A stretch of 64,000 nt of DNA from Piezodorus guildinii (lineage: Eukaryota; Arthropoda; Insecta; Hemiptera; Pentatomidae): assembly GCA_023052935.1 (NCBI GenBank), contig CM041298.1:19017371-19081370 (forward strand), given 5' to 3'. Position numbers and translations under genes: made by a program. Every line of letters begins with the position of its first letter. Position 1 is the stretch's first letter. Positions 42,476-53,724 of the stretch are shown piece by piece. The notes under the pieces were generated by a model, which ran no database searches, was not told the origin of the DNA, and saw only the letters and a list, made by a program, of their open reading frames with translations.

Positions 42476-43741
42476 AGATCATTCTTCATTTCATTAAACA
42501 ATAGTTGCTCAACAAAGAGACAAATAGACAACCATGAACTAGATACCATTACCATCAACCATACGATAGCTATCAACTATTATAAGAGGCCAGATAGTTA
42601 TGTTTATAAAGGCACGGCAGATTGATGTTCGAGGAGACGGATAAATAGATGTTGCTTAAAGTAAGTTAAGCATGGGCATGTACGAATCGACATGGGCAAG
42701 GAATTCCAAAATGAGGATGCAATATGACGAAAGATCTCTTAAAGGAAGCAGTTCTGTGGGATGGAATGAGCAGGTTCAAGGGTTGGGATCTTGTGTTGAT
42801 GGAGTGGACAGAGGAGAGTGGGGTAAACAAATTGTAAATATAGAGGGGTTTTTTGGTTCTGAAGGATTGGTAGAGGTATGTTCCAAGGAAGTATTGCTGT
42901 CAGGCCACTTTAACTCGGCATACCAGGCTGTGTCATGAGAGCGCCGAATATATATATATATATATTGTAATGTATTGAGGATACTGAGGGGAGTTCAGTA
43001 TTAAATAATTTTAATATTAAACAATTAAAAATAACGAACCTTTGTCGGCAAAACATCAAAAGGTGTTTACCTAGCCCCCTAGATTTCCCATCGGTATGGG
43101 CTCGGTATGGGCCCCCCAGCGGTACCAGAAACCTCTGGTAGTTTCCCCCCAGCGGCGGCCAACAAGAATATTAAGAGTCATGAAAAGATAAGAATAATAG
43201 CACTAAGGCTATACCGCCAACCGGACTTCCCATCTCGGCCCACCCGAGGTGACGAGAATGAGACAGAAGAACCGGAGAGTTAGTCAAGTTTTATCCTCAA
43301 GAGGAGTGAGTCGGGTTCCATCTACAAGAAGAGGAGGTGGCCGTCGGGGTTCTGAGAGCAGCTGGAGGATGAAGCAGAGAATGGACGTCTTGAGATGATT
43401 CCATCTTCGCCAGCCGATAGTGTTTCAAAGGTATATCGTTATTTGTAATATTGTATGGCAAAGGTAGTAGAGAAAATGTCCCTCAGTATTCTCAATCAGA
43501 GTTGTAGGCAATTTGTGAATATAATGATATGTGTAAATTAATAATTATAGTAATGTATTAATTGAATCTTGTTTACTTTAATCTTACCCTACCTGCCACC
43601 TATTGGATTGGTAAACACGATACCTTTGGAAAGGAGATCCATGGTATCATTAAATATAGTTTATATATTGACTAAATATAGTAAGTAAGCTAGTTTTTGA
43701 AGCTACCGCTGCCTTAGAAAAGCAGCCGGTTAAAAACATAG

Positions 43742-43742
<1 letters not shown>
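42476..43742. other. unassigned region, partly GC-richer
   Basis: 43060-43420 is GC-rich for this window (GTATGGGCTCGGTATGGGCC, CCCCCCAGCGGCGGCC, AGAAGAGGAGGTGGCCG). It could be a decayed transposon or LTR but shows no clear ends. Short TA runs at 42949-42965. Confidence 0.35.
42672..42938 (+). other. open frame of unknown nature
   Basis: 88 codons from MGMYESTWARNSKMRMQYDE to EVCSKEVLLSGHFNSAYQAVS. Composition is less AT-rich than neighbours and the C-terminus looks protein-like, but I recognise no family. It could be the end of a retroelement polyprotein or a stranded exon. Confidence 0.25.

Positions 43743-43743
<1 letters not shown>

Positions 43744-43780
<37 letters not shown>
43744..43780. 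repeat. (TA)n microsatellite
   Basis: About 18 TA units. Confidence 0.95.
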
Positions 43781-43781
<1 letters not shown>

Positions 43782-44394
43782 TCAAAGGGTTGATGTAGAG
43801 ATATTTTATTATAATAATAACACCCATCTTAAGTAATTATACAAAATATAAGTATTAATTACTTATTTCGTTATGATAAGTAAAAATATCTATATTAATT
43901 TTAACAGATTCTATGAATGCCTCGCTCAGAAGAATAGGCCATATTTCTAGTATTTTTGATAGTTAATGGCACTAAAAACAACGTATGAAATATTTCTGTG
44001 CTGAAATGAAACAAGACATATGTTGCATCGTACTATTTCCGCAATAAACTTCTTGATAAATCAAATCTGTCCCGGAAGACGTCTACCAAATATTTAATGC
44101 CCATCAGCTCTTATGATGGCAGTTGAGACTCGGATGTTACGTTTAATATTTCAGAGGTATATTTCTAGAAAGAGAATCGCAGCTCGAAATAAATTTCTTA
44201 AAGCGGTTCATAAGGACGATAATGATAAGAACGAAAATTATTCTTGAAAAGCCTTAACCCAAGTAAGCAGGGATTATTTCTTAGATGTACACACACACAG
44301 AATAAAACGTTATATATAATTACCAGTGGCCCGCCCCTCCTTCCCACGTGTGTTGATGAATTTGGATGTGGTATCAATTATGTTTACAAATGAA
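43781..44394. other. unassigned sequence with repeat W
   Basis: 44175-44250 (CGCAGCTCGAAATAAATTTC, AAGCGGTTCA) matches the dispersed repeat at 8463-8690. Otherwise nothing recognised. Confidence 0.4.
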
Positions 44395-44913
44395 CTTTTT
44401 GATTTCGGTTACTTCAACACTTACTAGACAGACGCTTTAACCTTTCACTAGGCCTATCTGGACCCATATGGACTTATGGAGTGTTCTACTAAACCATCAA
44501 ACTCTTCCTATATCCAATCCTTACAAACCAAAATCCTTCGGAAAATCATTAACGGCCCTTATTTTGTTATTCTCATAATTCCTTTGTTGGTCCTTATTAT
44601 GAAGTCATTCTCAACGACCTTAATGTTCCATATGTTTCCTTAATGCTGATTTGGTCCGTACCAGGTATTACTCCTTCCATGAAAAACTCCACTCCTGCTC
44701 TCATTAGTTTTAATCCTTGCTTCCTATCGAATTCCTGATAATCCACCGAGGCGTCTGAAAATAAGATGGCAGTCTTTCTTGTTTAGACAAAGTAATAAAG
44801 AGTGCTGCCAGTGGGCAGTTCTCTTCGTGTATTTTTTCATTAATCAGCATATTTACTTTTTGTATAACAATGTACAGTTTTAAACTTCAATAAAAATATA
44901 TTTTAAAAAAATT
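44395..44913 (+). mobile_element. Jockey-type LINE fragment, 3' end
   Basis: PIWTYGVFY, LPISNPYKPKSFGKSLTALI-like, VPYVS and PPRRLKIRWQSFL pieces in shifting frames, then GTGCTGCCAGTGGGCAG and an A-rich end. Degenerate; same subfamily as 1684 and 52221. Confidence 0.8.
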
Positions 44914-44964
44914 CAAAATCGGTTCAATTTACTTTTGTCATGTTAAGGTAAAACATAGATTTCT

Positions 44965-44970
<6 letters not shown>

Positions 44971-45009
<39 letters not shown>
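44971..45009. repeat. poly-A tract
   Basis: 39 A residues; no LINE or SINE body is recognised directly upstream. Confidence 0.9.
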
Positions 45010-45011
<2 letters not shown>

Positions 45012-45186
45012 AAGCTGCAGGCGATTTTAGATGTCATTGTGAAAGTTTTATTGATACGGCCAGTTTTTGAAGACATTTCTTAATATAGTGTTTACGAACG
45101 ACTTAAGGAATTTATAGAATAAGAACATTATATGGACATTTTGTTTATACTTTTATACTTAAGGATTTTATACTAATTTTATTGTA

Positions 45187-46041
45187 TTGGGTTGTGTCAC
45201 ATGAAATGTCCGTTTTCAAGCTAAAGGATTGTTATTAAAAATACTATATGAAAACAAGATAATTTACCTTCTTTTTCTACACATTCTTCCCAACGTGACA
45301 CCAACTTTATTTATCCTCGAACTGAAAAACTCTGAGCTTTGAAGTGAAACAAAATCTGAAAACACCCTTTTCACTTGATCATCATTTTCAAAAAGTTTTC
45401 CTTTGACGAAGTTGTCTAAATTCCTGAACAGGTGGCAATCTGTTAGAGACAAGTTGGATGAATAGTTCTTTCAATTTTTGCACGGTATGTTTTGAAACAT
45501 GGGATTCTTGCTGCCGCTCAAGGAGATCATGAGGTACCCATGTATCGAGCTTTACTTTCCCAATACACTTTAAATGTCTGGAAACGGTAGACGCTCTTGA
45601 ATTTAGTTGTGCTGAGAGTCCTTCAACTGTAGGAGTTTCCTTCTACTTTATGTTTGAGGACATCGTTGTCTACGGACGGAGGTGTTCCTCGGAGCAAGTC
45701 GATATCCCCAGATGAAAACTTAGCAATGCTACGTTCATTAACACTCCCTTCCCCAAACGCCTTGCAAATATTTCTAGCGGCCTCAGCTACTGAATGGCCG
45801 AGTTTAAACTCGTACAAAAATACTTATTACTCGAAAATCGCGTGTTTTCATGTTCATATTTGGAGGTATACTAAAAAGTGGGTAATTGATTGGTAAGCTA
45901 ATGTTTATAATACAAAGGTAGATTATAAGTAACTGTTTACTTTAAATATGTAAACATTCGGAAGAAAACTACAGAGACCCGCAAAATCCTTCATGTATTT
46001 CAGAAACTACAAAAACGGACATTTAATGTGAAACAACCCAA
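45187..46041 (-). mobile_element. second mariner element, decayed
   Basis: Ends TTGGGTTGTGTCACATGAAA and its inverted, slightly diverged counterpart (GACATTTAATGTGAAACAAC then CCAA), with TA on both sides (45185-45186, 46042-46043). 855 bp. A different mariner lineage from the one at 40762, since the inner parts of the ends differ (CGTTTT...AAAACG). Confidence 0.9.
45264..45817 (-). pseudogene. mariner transposase remnant
   Basis: The N-terminal piece YEFKLGHSVAEAARNICKAF, then GEGSVNERSIAKFSSGDIDL, is the HTH region with a short deletion. The C-terminal piece TDCHLFRNLDNFVKGKLFEN, then FFSSRINKV, lies downstream. The catalytic core between them is deleted or frameshifted. Confidence 0.85.
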
Positions 46042-46043
46042 TA

Positions 46044-46540
46044 TTTTCCGTTTTTAACATTCTATAATTTTGATAAAATATAAGACATTTCTTCTTCTTA
46101 TTATTCCTGCTTCTGTCGGTTAATGGATGTTTGTTAGCCATTTAATCCGATACCCAGAGAAAATTATTCCAGCAGATAGTTGGGATAACGTAGCCATTAA
46201 TGGGACATAGTCCATTACCTGTAATAGAGACGTTTGCCCACGCCCATTATAGTGCCTATAATTACAACTTTACATCAGCCGATTAATTGTTTTTTAATCA
46301 TTTTTAATTAAGTGCTAACGATAAAGGTAACCGATATCATAACAAACCAGCTAATTACTCCAGTCTTGTAGTTCAGGAAGTTTGCCCTCCTGGTGTACCA
46401 CTCAAATTACTATCTATATAAAGCCCTGAATGTTCAAGTTTCTGAGTCAAACACTGATGCGACATAGATAAATAATATGCCTAATAGATAACAAACGTAG
46501 AGCGATAAGGTAAAAAATTAATCAAGTAAAGTATATTTAA
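46044..46540. other. unassigned sequence
   Basis: No gene or repeat recognised. 46360-46440 is slightly GC-richer (GCCCTCCTGGTGTACC). Confidence 0.4.
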
Positions 46541-46546
46541 AAAAAT

Positions 46547-47449
46547 CTGGTGAGCGCAACACACAACTTTCACTTACCTTCGTTATAATTGACAATTTGA
46601 CAGAAACAAAAATAAATTTTTAAATAATTATTTACATTGGATTTTAATAGAAACGTGTGTTTTATTAAATAATCTATTATATTATTACCTACGACAATCA
46701 GTTTGTTTTATCGGCTTTTCATTACTCTCCGTCAAATTTTACAATAGTAAGTATAAGATTATATATTTTTTTTAAATCTCTAGAATTCCAACGATTTATT
46801 ATACATGTATATTACTGTTCTTAAGTTCAAAAAACAAAAAATTGCACAAAAAAAATATTTTTGCAGTTATCTCCTTTAGTTGGGTATCGAATTCGTTTAA
46901 CTTGTGTGTAACGTGTATTTACATGTTTTTTAGCAATGCTAATCAGATGATATTGTCAATTTCATAAAAACTACAAAATTAAAGGTACTTTAGAGAAAGA
47001 AATTTTTAAATATCGGCATTTTAGCCCTGTCAGACTATTTTAATCAGAATGAAACCTACGTGATATTAAAGCCTATTAAATTTTACATCGATAAAGTGAG
47101 TTTAATCAAAATCGTTAAAGCCTTTTTTTAGAAAATTGTAAATAGGTGCAAAATGCATGGTATAAAGTGGGTCTCCTTGTTATTCGATTTAATGAAAAAG
47201 TTGCTGTAACATCTAAAGGTATAGTTCTCTTAAATATGAAATTTCAGTATCATAGGACTTTTCGGATTCACGCTGGACTTACCACACACACGCACGGACA
47301 CAGAACTTTAGCGGGACTTGGTCATCTGGACTCAGGGGACCCTAAAATGCGTATTTCCGTTGAAAACTGGAATTCCTAAAATTTTCATGATCGCAATACT
47401 TTCCCTTACTATATATTCTATATATAGGTAAGTGAAAGTAATACACGAA
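46547..47449 (+). repeat. family X repeat, full length
   Basis: Left end TCTGGTGAGCGCAACACACA with ACTTTCACTTACC; right end TATATAGGTAAGTGAAAG. It has all landmarks in order, with a short (AC)n at 47283-47292. The two ends share ACTTTCACTTAC / GTAAGTGAAAGT as an exact 12-bp inverted repeat. Confidence 0.88.
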
Positions 47450-47640
47450 TTATTATTAATATCTAAAATTAAACGCTTATCCAGCAAAAAAAATAATAAT
47501 ATAAACATACAACTTTCGCTGAGTTGAAATCACTTTAAGAACTTATAAATGAAGACAATGTTAAAGTATTACATTTACATTAGAAAATCGTAAAAATTTG
47601 GTCATGTGGTTTTGACTAGGAAGCAGCTACCCACACTAAA
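47450..47640 (+). repeat. family X trace and unassigned sequence
   Basis: ATACAACTTTCGCTGAGTTG and following resemble a family X 5' end; then AT-rich sequence leads to the ribozyme-like motif. Confidence 0.4.
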
Positions 47641-47655
47641 TCTAAGTTGTTCCAC

Positions 47656-47694
47656 TGCACCAGAAGATGGCATTGTTAGCCGAAACGTAGTGCG
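47656..47694 (+). ncRNA. hammerhead-like motif with strong stem I
   Basis: TGCAC (47656-47660) pairs with GTGCG (47690-47694) as stem I; CAGAAGA (47661-47667) is the core box with U4 changed to A; one extra T; stem II GGC/GCC (47669-47671 with 47679-47681); GAAA (47682-47685) then CGTA. The pairing order matches a hammerhead with minimal stem III. The A at the U4 position would probably weaken cleavage. Confidence 0.45.
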
Positions 47695-47759
47695 AATATT
47701 TTTTTTCAATATAATAGTGGTGAAGTAGACATCAGCCTCCAATTTTATTTGTAAAAAAG

Positions 47760-47860
47760 TGCACAATGTATGGTAAAAAGTGGCTCTTATAGTCTGTAGA
47801 TTTTGAAAAAATAATTTATGTAACATCTCATATACGCTCTTAGATATGAAGTTCCATTTT
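47760..47860 (+). repeat. family X fragment
   Basis: GTGCACAATGTATGGTAAAA, AGTGGCTCTTATAG, ATAATTTATGTAACATCTC. Confidence 0.55.
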
Positions 47861-47865
47861 TTTTA

Positions 47866-47983
47866 CTTTCACTTACTGTATATAGTAAGGGAAAGTATTG
47901 GGATCGTGAAAATTTTCGAAGTTTTCAACGGAAATACACATTTTAGGGTCCCCTGAGTCCAAATAACCAAGTCCCGCAAAAAG

Positions 47984-48018
<35 letters not shown>

Positions 48019-48784
48019 TGTGTGTATGTGGTAACTCCCGGGCGGAAAGCGTAAGTCCTATGAAACTGAAATTTCATATGTAAGACAAATATACGCCCGA
48101 GACGTTACAAAACCTTTTTCATAAAAATCAGCTTACCAGAAGAGCCACTTTATACCATGCATTTTGCACCTTTTTACAATTTTCTTAGAAATGGCTTTAA
48201 CGATTTTGTTTAAACTCGCTATATCGATGTAAAATTTAATAGGCTTTGATATCAAGTAGGTTTCATTCTCATTGAATTAGTCTGACAGGGCTTAAATGCC
48301 GATATTTTAAATTTTCTTTCTCTAAAGTACCTTTAATTTTGTTGATTCTATAAAAATAACTATATTATCTTGTTACCACTGATGAAAAACAGGTAAACAT
48401 ATAAATTGAATGAATTCGATACCCAACTAAAGGACAAAACAGAAAAAATATTTATTTAATGCAATTTTTCGTTTTTGAACATAAGAAAAGTAATATACTT
48501 GTGTGATATACAGCTGGAATGCTAAAGATTTTAGAAAAAAAAATTATCTCATACACAAGCTTATAAAATTTAATAGAGAGTGATAAACAGCCGATAAAAC
48601 TAAGTAATTGTTTTAGATAATAATATAATAGATTTTTTAATAAAACACATGTTTTTATAGAAATTCAATTTAATTAATTCTTTAATAGTTTTACGTATTT
48701 TTATCTCTAACTGTATTTGAAAATTCTTTCATTGATTTCAAAAATGGAGGTAAGTAAAAGTAGTGTGTTGCCCCCACCAAATTT
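47866..48784 (-). repeat. family X repeat, full length
   Basis: Left end ACTTTCACTTACTGTATATA then GTAAGGGAAAGT; (TG)n of about 40 bp at 47988-48026, the longest in any copy; CACTTTATACCATGCATTTT; right end GGTAAGTAAAAGTAGTGTG then CCCCCACCAAA. Confidence 0.88.
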
Positions 48785-48787
48785 TGT

Positions 48788-49440
48788 TTACAACTTATCG
48801 TTCTCCGTCTAGACTTACCACACACACACACAGACTTTTTTTCAGGACTTAGTTATTTTGTAAAACCTGTATTTCCAATGAAAACTCGTAAGTCGAAACT
48901 ATTCACGATCGCGATACATTCCCTCACTACATATTTCATGTATTGGTGAGTAAAAGTAAAAATATGATATGGTTAATCTTGCGAACTTACAAACGTGAAG
49001 TTCTTTAGGGGGCAAACTTTTGTATTATTATCTTTTATTTAAACCCTGTCAGACGTTTTCAATCAGAATGAAACCTATTTAAGGTCCATTAAATTTTACA
49101 TTGTTTACTCAAAATCGTTGGAGCCGTTTTCGAGAAAATCCCAACAAGGTCTAACATGATATAATGTGCCTCTTCTTGTTCGCCAATTTTTTTTTTTTTT
49201 ATTATAGAATATTAAATTTGACATGGATACAGGGAGGTTAATTCATCGTTTGAGCTGATTATTGCAAAATCGTTTATATGTGCAAATTTCATGGTGGATC
49301 TTACAGATTTTGTCGAAAAACTTGCAGTAACATCTTGTGCATCTACGCTTCTAAAATATGAAATGTCAGTTTTATACAACTATTTTTTTTTTAGATTTGT
49401 CACACATACAAACATAGACCGTTGTTGGGAAGAGGGACGT
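48788..49440 (+). repeat. family X fragments, several partial copies
   Basis: 48790-48958 is a 3' part ending TGGTGAGTAAAAGT; 49040-49200 and 49250-49430 are further middle parts (CTGTCAGACGTTTTCAATCA, GCCGTTTTCGAGAAAATCC). Confidence 0.6.
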
Positions 49441-50030
49441 CTACCGCGTTAGTTCGCAGCCTCGACCCGGTCGTTATTAAGAGTCGCCGAATTTTCTGTC
49501 ATTCCGTGTAATTTTGTTGAGGGTAAATGAATGATATAATAAAAGAGAGAACATGAACAATTTTATATTAATTAAAATAAAACAAAAACTGCTTATAGTG
49601 TGCAAGGTGGTGATTCTTTCAATCCTTGATCACTTCCTTCCCCCTCTCGTCTGCTATGTTCCTTCTTTCCTTTAGCGACTCCTACTCCATGCGACAATTC
49701 TCTAGTATTTTCTATGACATTTGATTTTCCTCGATGAAGTGCGATTTGAGAACAATAAGACACATCTGCGACCACCAACTTAATTAAACATCGTCTACAC
49801 TCGCGAATGACTCTATTAACTCTCTTTCACAATCCCAGAATGCACTCTGCCCCGCGGTCACTTAACAGCTGATTCAAATAGAATAAAACAAATGATTGTC
49901 GCGCTTACACATAATAAATCACAAAATAAAACAAATAAAATTACAAATGGAGAGATATAAACATAAGACAATTTCAATTCTTAACAACCGTTATATAGGA
50001 CCTGGTTTGGTCTCAGACAAACTTAAAAAT
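49441..50030. other. unassigned sequence
   Basis: 49425-49510 is GC-richer (ACCCGGTCGTTATTAAGAGT). Frames at 49593 and 49896 are unsupported. A family X 3' end (GTTCGCAATATCTTCCC... TATATAGGTAAGAGAAAA) lies at 50068-50110. Confidence 0.4.
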
Positions 50031-50110
50031 CGTATTTTCAGCAAAAATTCAAATTTGACAATTTTCATGTTCGCAATATCTTCCCTTGCATATATAGGTA
50101 AGAGAAAATA

Positions 50111-50794
50111 AAAGGAAGAATACTTTTTTTTATCTTAAATTTTTATTTATTTATAATTAATTTTGGTTAAGTAAAAAAAAAGTACTGTATGTCCATAATA
50201 TACCGTAAGGAATTTAAATTTTTCATAAAAATATAAATCCTATTGAACGTCAACTGTTCTTACATCGTTATAAATTATTTAAAACTTTCAAAATTGATTT
50301 AAATAAGGGTTTAAATTCATGTTTGTGAGTAATTATAAATATAATTAGCCTTTAAACATAAAATAAACATCGTAGTAAAAAAAAAAAATAGTATTTTAAT
50401 GAATCTATTGGTCCTGGTGATTAAGAATTATCATTATTCTAAACTAATTTAATTTTAGTCATTGTAATTCCAACTCGTATTTATGTTTATTTAACTTTTT
50501 TATCAACCTGTAAGATTTGTCAATTAGTGTATTTTACAATGTTCCATTATTATTCTACTTTTTTATTTTTATTGTTATCTTTGGATACCTTTAACAGAAT
50601 TAGGGATAATTAAGTTGGGAGGTACAGTCAGTTTTTCTCCATATACATCTTCCATCACTGTTCTTACTATTATATAGGTGATATTTCAAGAATTGAATTA
50701 GATTTTTTTTTTTTTATCCTGTATCATTATTATTATCATATGTTAAATTTCATTGATTCTTTTTATGGTAGTATTAAGAATTTTAGTCATTGTT
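50111..50794. other. AT-rich sequence, nothing recognised
   Basis: Long A/T runs only; no gene or known repeat apart from T-runs near 50702. Confidence 0.4.
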
Positions 50795-51290
50795 GTCAGA
50801 CCCTGTCCATAAATACGGTACGTACTTTCCATTCTACTTTTTGTCCTACGTATTTTCCATCCTACCTACCCCCATCTACCAAATAGTACCTAGTTTCCAT
50901 TCTCCCACCATGCGGTACGTATCTCCACTATACTTCATATTTTAATGTTTCATATTTCATGTAAATTATTGATACCTGTGTAAATTTTGTTTAGTAATTT
51001 TTTTTTCTTTATAACACTTTCATTATTATACTATAGTCATTGTATTTTAATTAAGTTTTTTTTTTTTACATATATAGTTCTTCTGTTATATTTTAATACC
51101 GACGTTCTCTAGCTTAATAGTTTATATAATATTGTATGTAATGTTATCGAAATTGTATTCTTTTGTATCTTTTTAGCCATGATGATGACCCACAATGGGG
51201 GTCGGAACGTTGGCAAACAATAAATTGTTGAAACTCTTTAGTAGTTTCATTTAATGACCGCCACCCGGACCAATTCCTTGCAGTAATTTA
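50795..51290 (+). repeat. family P (Penelope-type terminal repeat), longest copy
   Basis: Runs from AATACGGTACGTACTTTCC through TTTCCATTCTCCCACCATGC, a ribozyme-like box at 51176-51214, AACAATAAATTGTTGAAACT, ATTTAATGACCGCCACCCGG and CTTGCAGTAATTTAA. There is no coding sequence. The motif order is the same as in 34034-34262 on the other strand. Confidence 0.55.
51176..51214 (+). ncRNA. degenerate hammerhead-like motif
   Basis: GCC / GGC stem I and GACCC/GGGTC stem II are kept, but the boxes read ATGATGA and GGAA instead of CTGATGA and GAAA. Changes at conserved core positions suggest it is inactive. Confidence 0.45.
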
Positions 51291-51814
51291 ATTTTAAAAT
51301 TAATTATTTTACATGACCATTGGAACACAAACTAAATCAATACATGTTAGTTTAATCAACGCCTATATCTGTATCTGTAACTAATAATAACATTGTCTAT
51401 AATAATACATTACCACGCCTTAGTAATTATATCTATAAACCGAAATTTAATTAATATGATTTAAGTAAAAAACTAGGCATATTTGAGTTTTAGCTATAAC
51501 ATAATTTAGCACAGTTTAACAATTAATAAAATATTTCAATGATTACTAAGCAAATAATTATTAAAGCTATGTTAATTACAATAATGTAATATTGTGCCAA
51601 TCCATAACGACTCCCTATTGGATTAATGCTGGCTTATTTATATGGAACTAAGTCACGAGGTGGGACATCATATTCCTGCACGCCAACTTTATCATTCCAA
51701 GAACACACTACAGGTTTTTAGTAATAAAATAATTATTACATCTCTTTATTATGGTTATTTTTTTATATCGCAGTATAAATATTAAATTAAAAATCTAGTT
51801 AACTTATTGTATTA
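51291..51814. other. AT-rich sequence, nothing recognised
   Basis: No gene or repeat recognised. Confidence 0.4.
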
Positions 51815-52220
51815 ACTGTGTTGTTAAAATCTATTTAAAAACTTATAACTAACATGACTTTAAATCAGACTTGAAATAACGTTAAAGAATTATTATATAA
51901 AATGATCACTTAAATTGAGTTTTGGATTGCAGTCTCTAACAATAGAAATTATTATACAAAATGATCAATTAAATGTTTGCCCTTTTCGACTTGGTGCATC
52001 ACGTTTTACATCATTCTATGTAAGACAATATCCGATGGTATATTATACATCTGCGCTACGTACAATGATCAGTAACAAGAACTTAACCGACGCACAGTGG
52101 GAAAATCCCCAATTTAGGTGGACAAAGTCGAGTCAAAAGTTTGGAATTTTCCAGTGCTTCATCTTTTTATTATTACTTAAATACTTGATACTAATATTTC
52201 CCGCAATACCGTGTCTACAA
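51815..52220 (+). repeat. 406-bp direct repeat, copy 1
   Basis: Near-identical (about 4% divergent by eye) to 53055-53460: TGTTGTTAAAATC start, GTTTGCCCTTTTCGACTTG, AACCGACGCACAGTGGG, CCCGCAATACCGTG end. The frame 51915-52271 is not recognised. Confidence 0.9.
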
Positions 52221-53054
52221 TTTTTTTTTATTTTAAACATATTTATTGATATTTACAACTGTATTAAATAAAAATACATCTAGTAAATGTGATGTTAATA
52301 TATAAAACTGTCATGAACTACATGTAGAGACACTACCCAGTGGCAGCACTCTAAAAATATTCTAAACTAGAAGGTCCCGGAGCCATTTCCTTTTCAGGCG
52401 CCTCGGAGGATTATCCGGAATTGAAGAGGAAGAAAGGATTGAAACTAGTGGGTTAGAGTGAGAATGGAGTTTGTCATGAAAGGATTGATACATGGTCCGG
52501 GCCAAATCAGTAACATAGGGAACATTAAGGTCTTTATGGATAAGTTTATTCGTGACAAAGTAAGGAGCGTTGAGGATTTTACGAAGGATTTTGGATTGTA
52601 AGGATTGGATGCAGGAAGAATTTGATGGTTTAGTAGAGCCCCAAAGCGCTACTCCGTATGTCCTAATTTGTCTTATAATAATCATGTTGATGAGCCTTTT
52701 GTAGTTCAGAGGAAGGTTTGATCGTTTGTCTAGTAAGTGTTGAAGTAGCCTAAAGCGGCGAGCAGTTTCCTGTCGTTTTAGTCGTGTATGTGGATTCCAA
52801 GATAGTCGTTTGTCAAGAAGAAGTCCTAGGTATCGGATCTGTTCAACAGGAGCTAGTTGAATGTTATTAAAGGATACTGTAGGGCAGGAAGTCAAAGGTT
52901 TACGGCGAAGGGTAAAGGTTATTTGGTGGGATTTATTTTCATTCTCCAGTTCTGACACCATACTTCTAGGTCTTTGATGTGGGCTTGAAGGGTATTTGGG
53001 GCAACAAATGGATCTTTATGAACTGATAACACGCAGGTGTCATCAGCATAGGTT
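52221..53054 (-). mobile_element. Jockey-type LINE, 5'-truncated, between 406-bp repeats
   Basis: The 199-codon frame 52961-52362 gives the thumb and C-terminus: HQITFTLRRKPLTSCPTVSF, YLGLLLDKRLSWNPHTRLKR, YGVALWGSTKPSNSSCIQSL, ILRKILNAPYFVTNKLIHKD and NPPRRLKRKWLRDLL. Upstream, AYADDTCVLSVHKDPF-like codons (53050-53000) hold the RT palm C box. The 3' UTR and tail (minus strand) reach 52221. It is the cleanest copy of this Jockey subfamily. Confidence 0.9.
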
Positions 53055-53460
53055 ACTGTGTTGTTAAAATCAATTTAAAAACTTAGAACTAACTTTACTT
53101 CAAATCATACTTGAAATAGCGTTAAAGAATTATTATATAAAACAATCACTTAAATTGAGTTTGGAATTGCAGTCTCTAACAATAGAAATTATTATACAAA
53201 ATGATCAATTAAATGTTTGCCCTTTTCGACTTTGTGCATCACGTTTTACAGCATTCTATATAAGACAATATCCGACGGTATGTTATACATCTGAGCTACG
53301 TACAATGATCAGTAACAAGAACTTAACCGACGCACAGTGGGAAAATCACTAATTTAGGTGGACAAAGTCGAGTCAAAAGTTTGGAATTTTCCAGTGCTTC
53401 ATCTTTTTATTATTACTTAAATACTTGATACTAATATTTCCCGCAATACCGTGTTTACAA
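53055..53460 (+). repeat. 406-bp direct repeat, copy 2
   Basis: Partner of 51815-52220. It starts right after the Jockey 5' end, so the LINE sits exactly between two copies of the target. Confidence 0.9.
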
Positions 53461-53704
53461 ATAAATAGTAAATTAGTGAATAATTCCTGTTAACACAAGT
53501 GCCTAATAAATGGTAGTGCAATTATCTTTATTCGATGGCCATTTATTGTATTCAAGCTGTATTTAGAGCAAATCCGTTTTGCTATTATTTAACAATGGAC
53601 ATTGCTGAGACAGGTAAGACATTATATTTCCAAACTCGTTATTGAATATACATTGCAATCTCACCTGTAGAGTTAATTTAGCAATTTGGAAATGTATGAC
53701 CCTA
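53461..53704. other. unassigned AT-rich sequence
   Basis: No gene or repeat recognised. Confidence 0.4.
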
Positions 53705-53724
53705 TAATAATAATAATAATAATT

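Noticed and set aside
51815..53460. The 406-bp direct repeats as LTRs of an LTR retrotransposon
   Set aside because: No TG...CA ends, primer-binding site or polypurine tract are apparent, and the enclosed sequence is only a 5'-truncated non-LTR Jockey in the opposite orientation.
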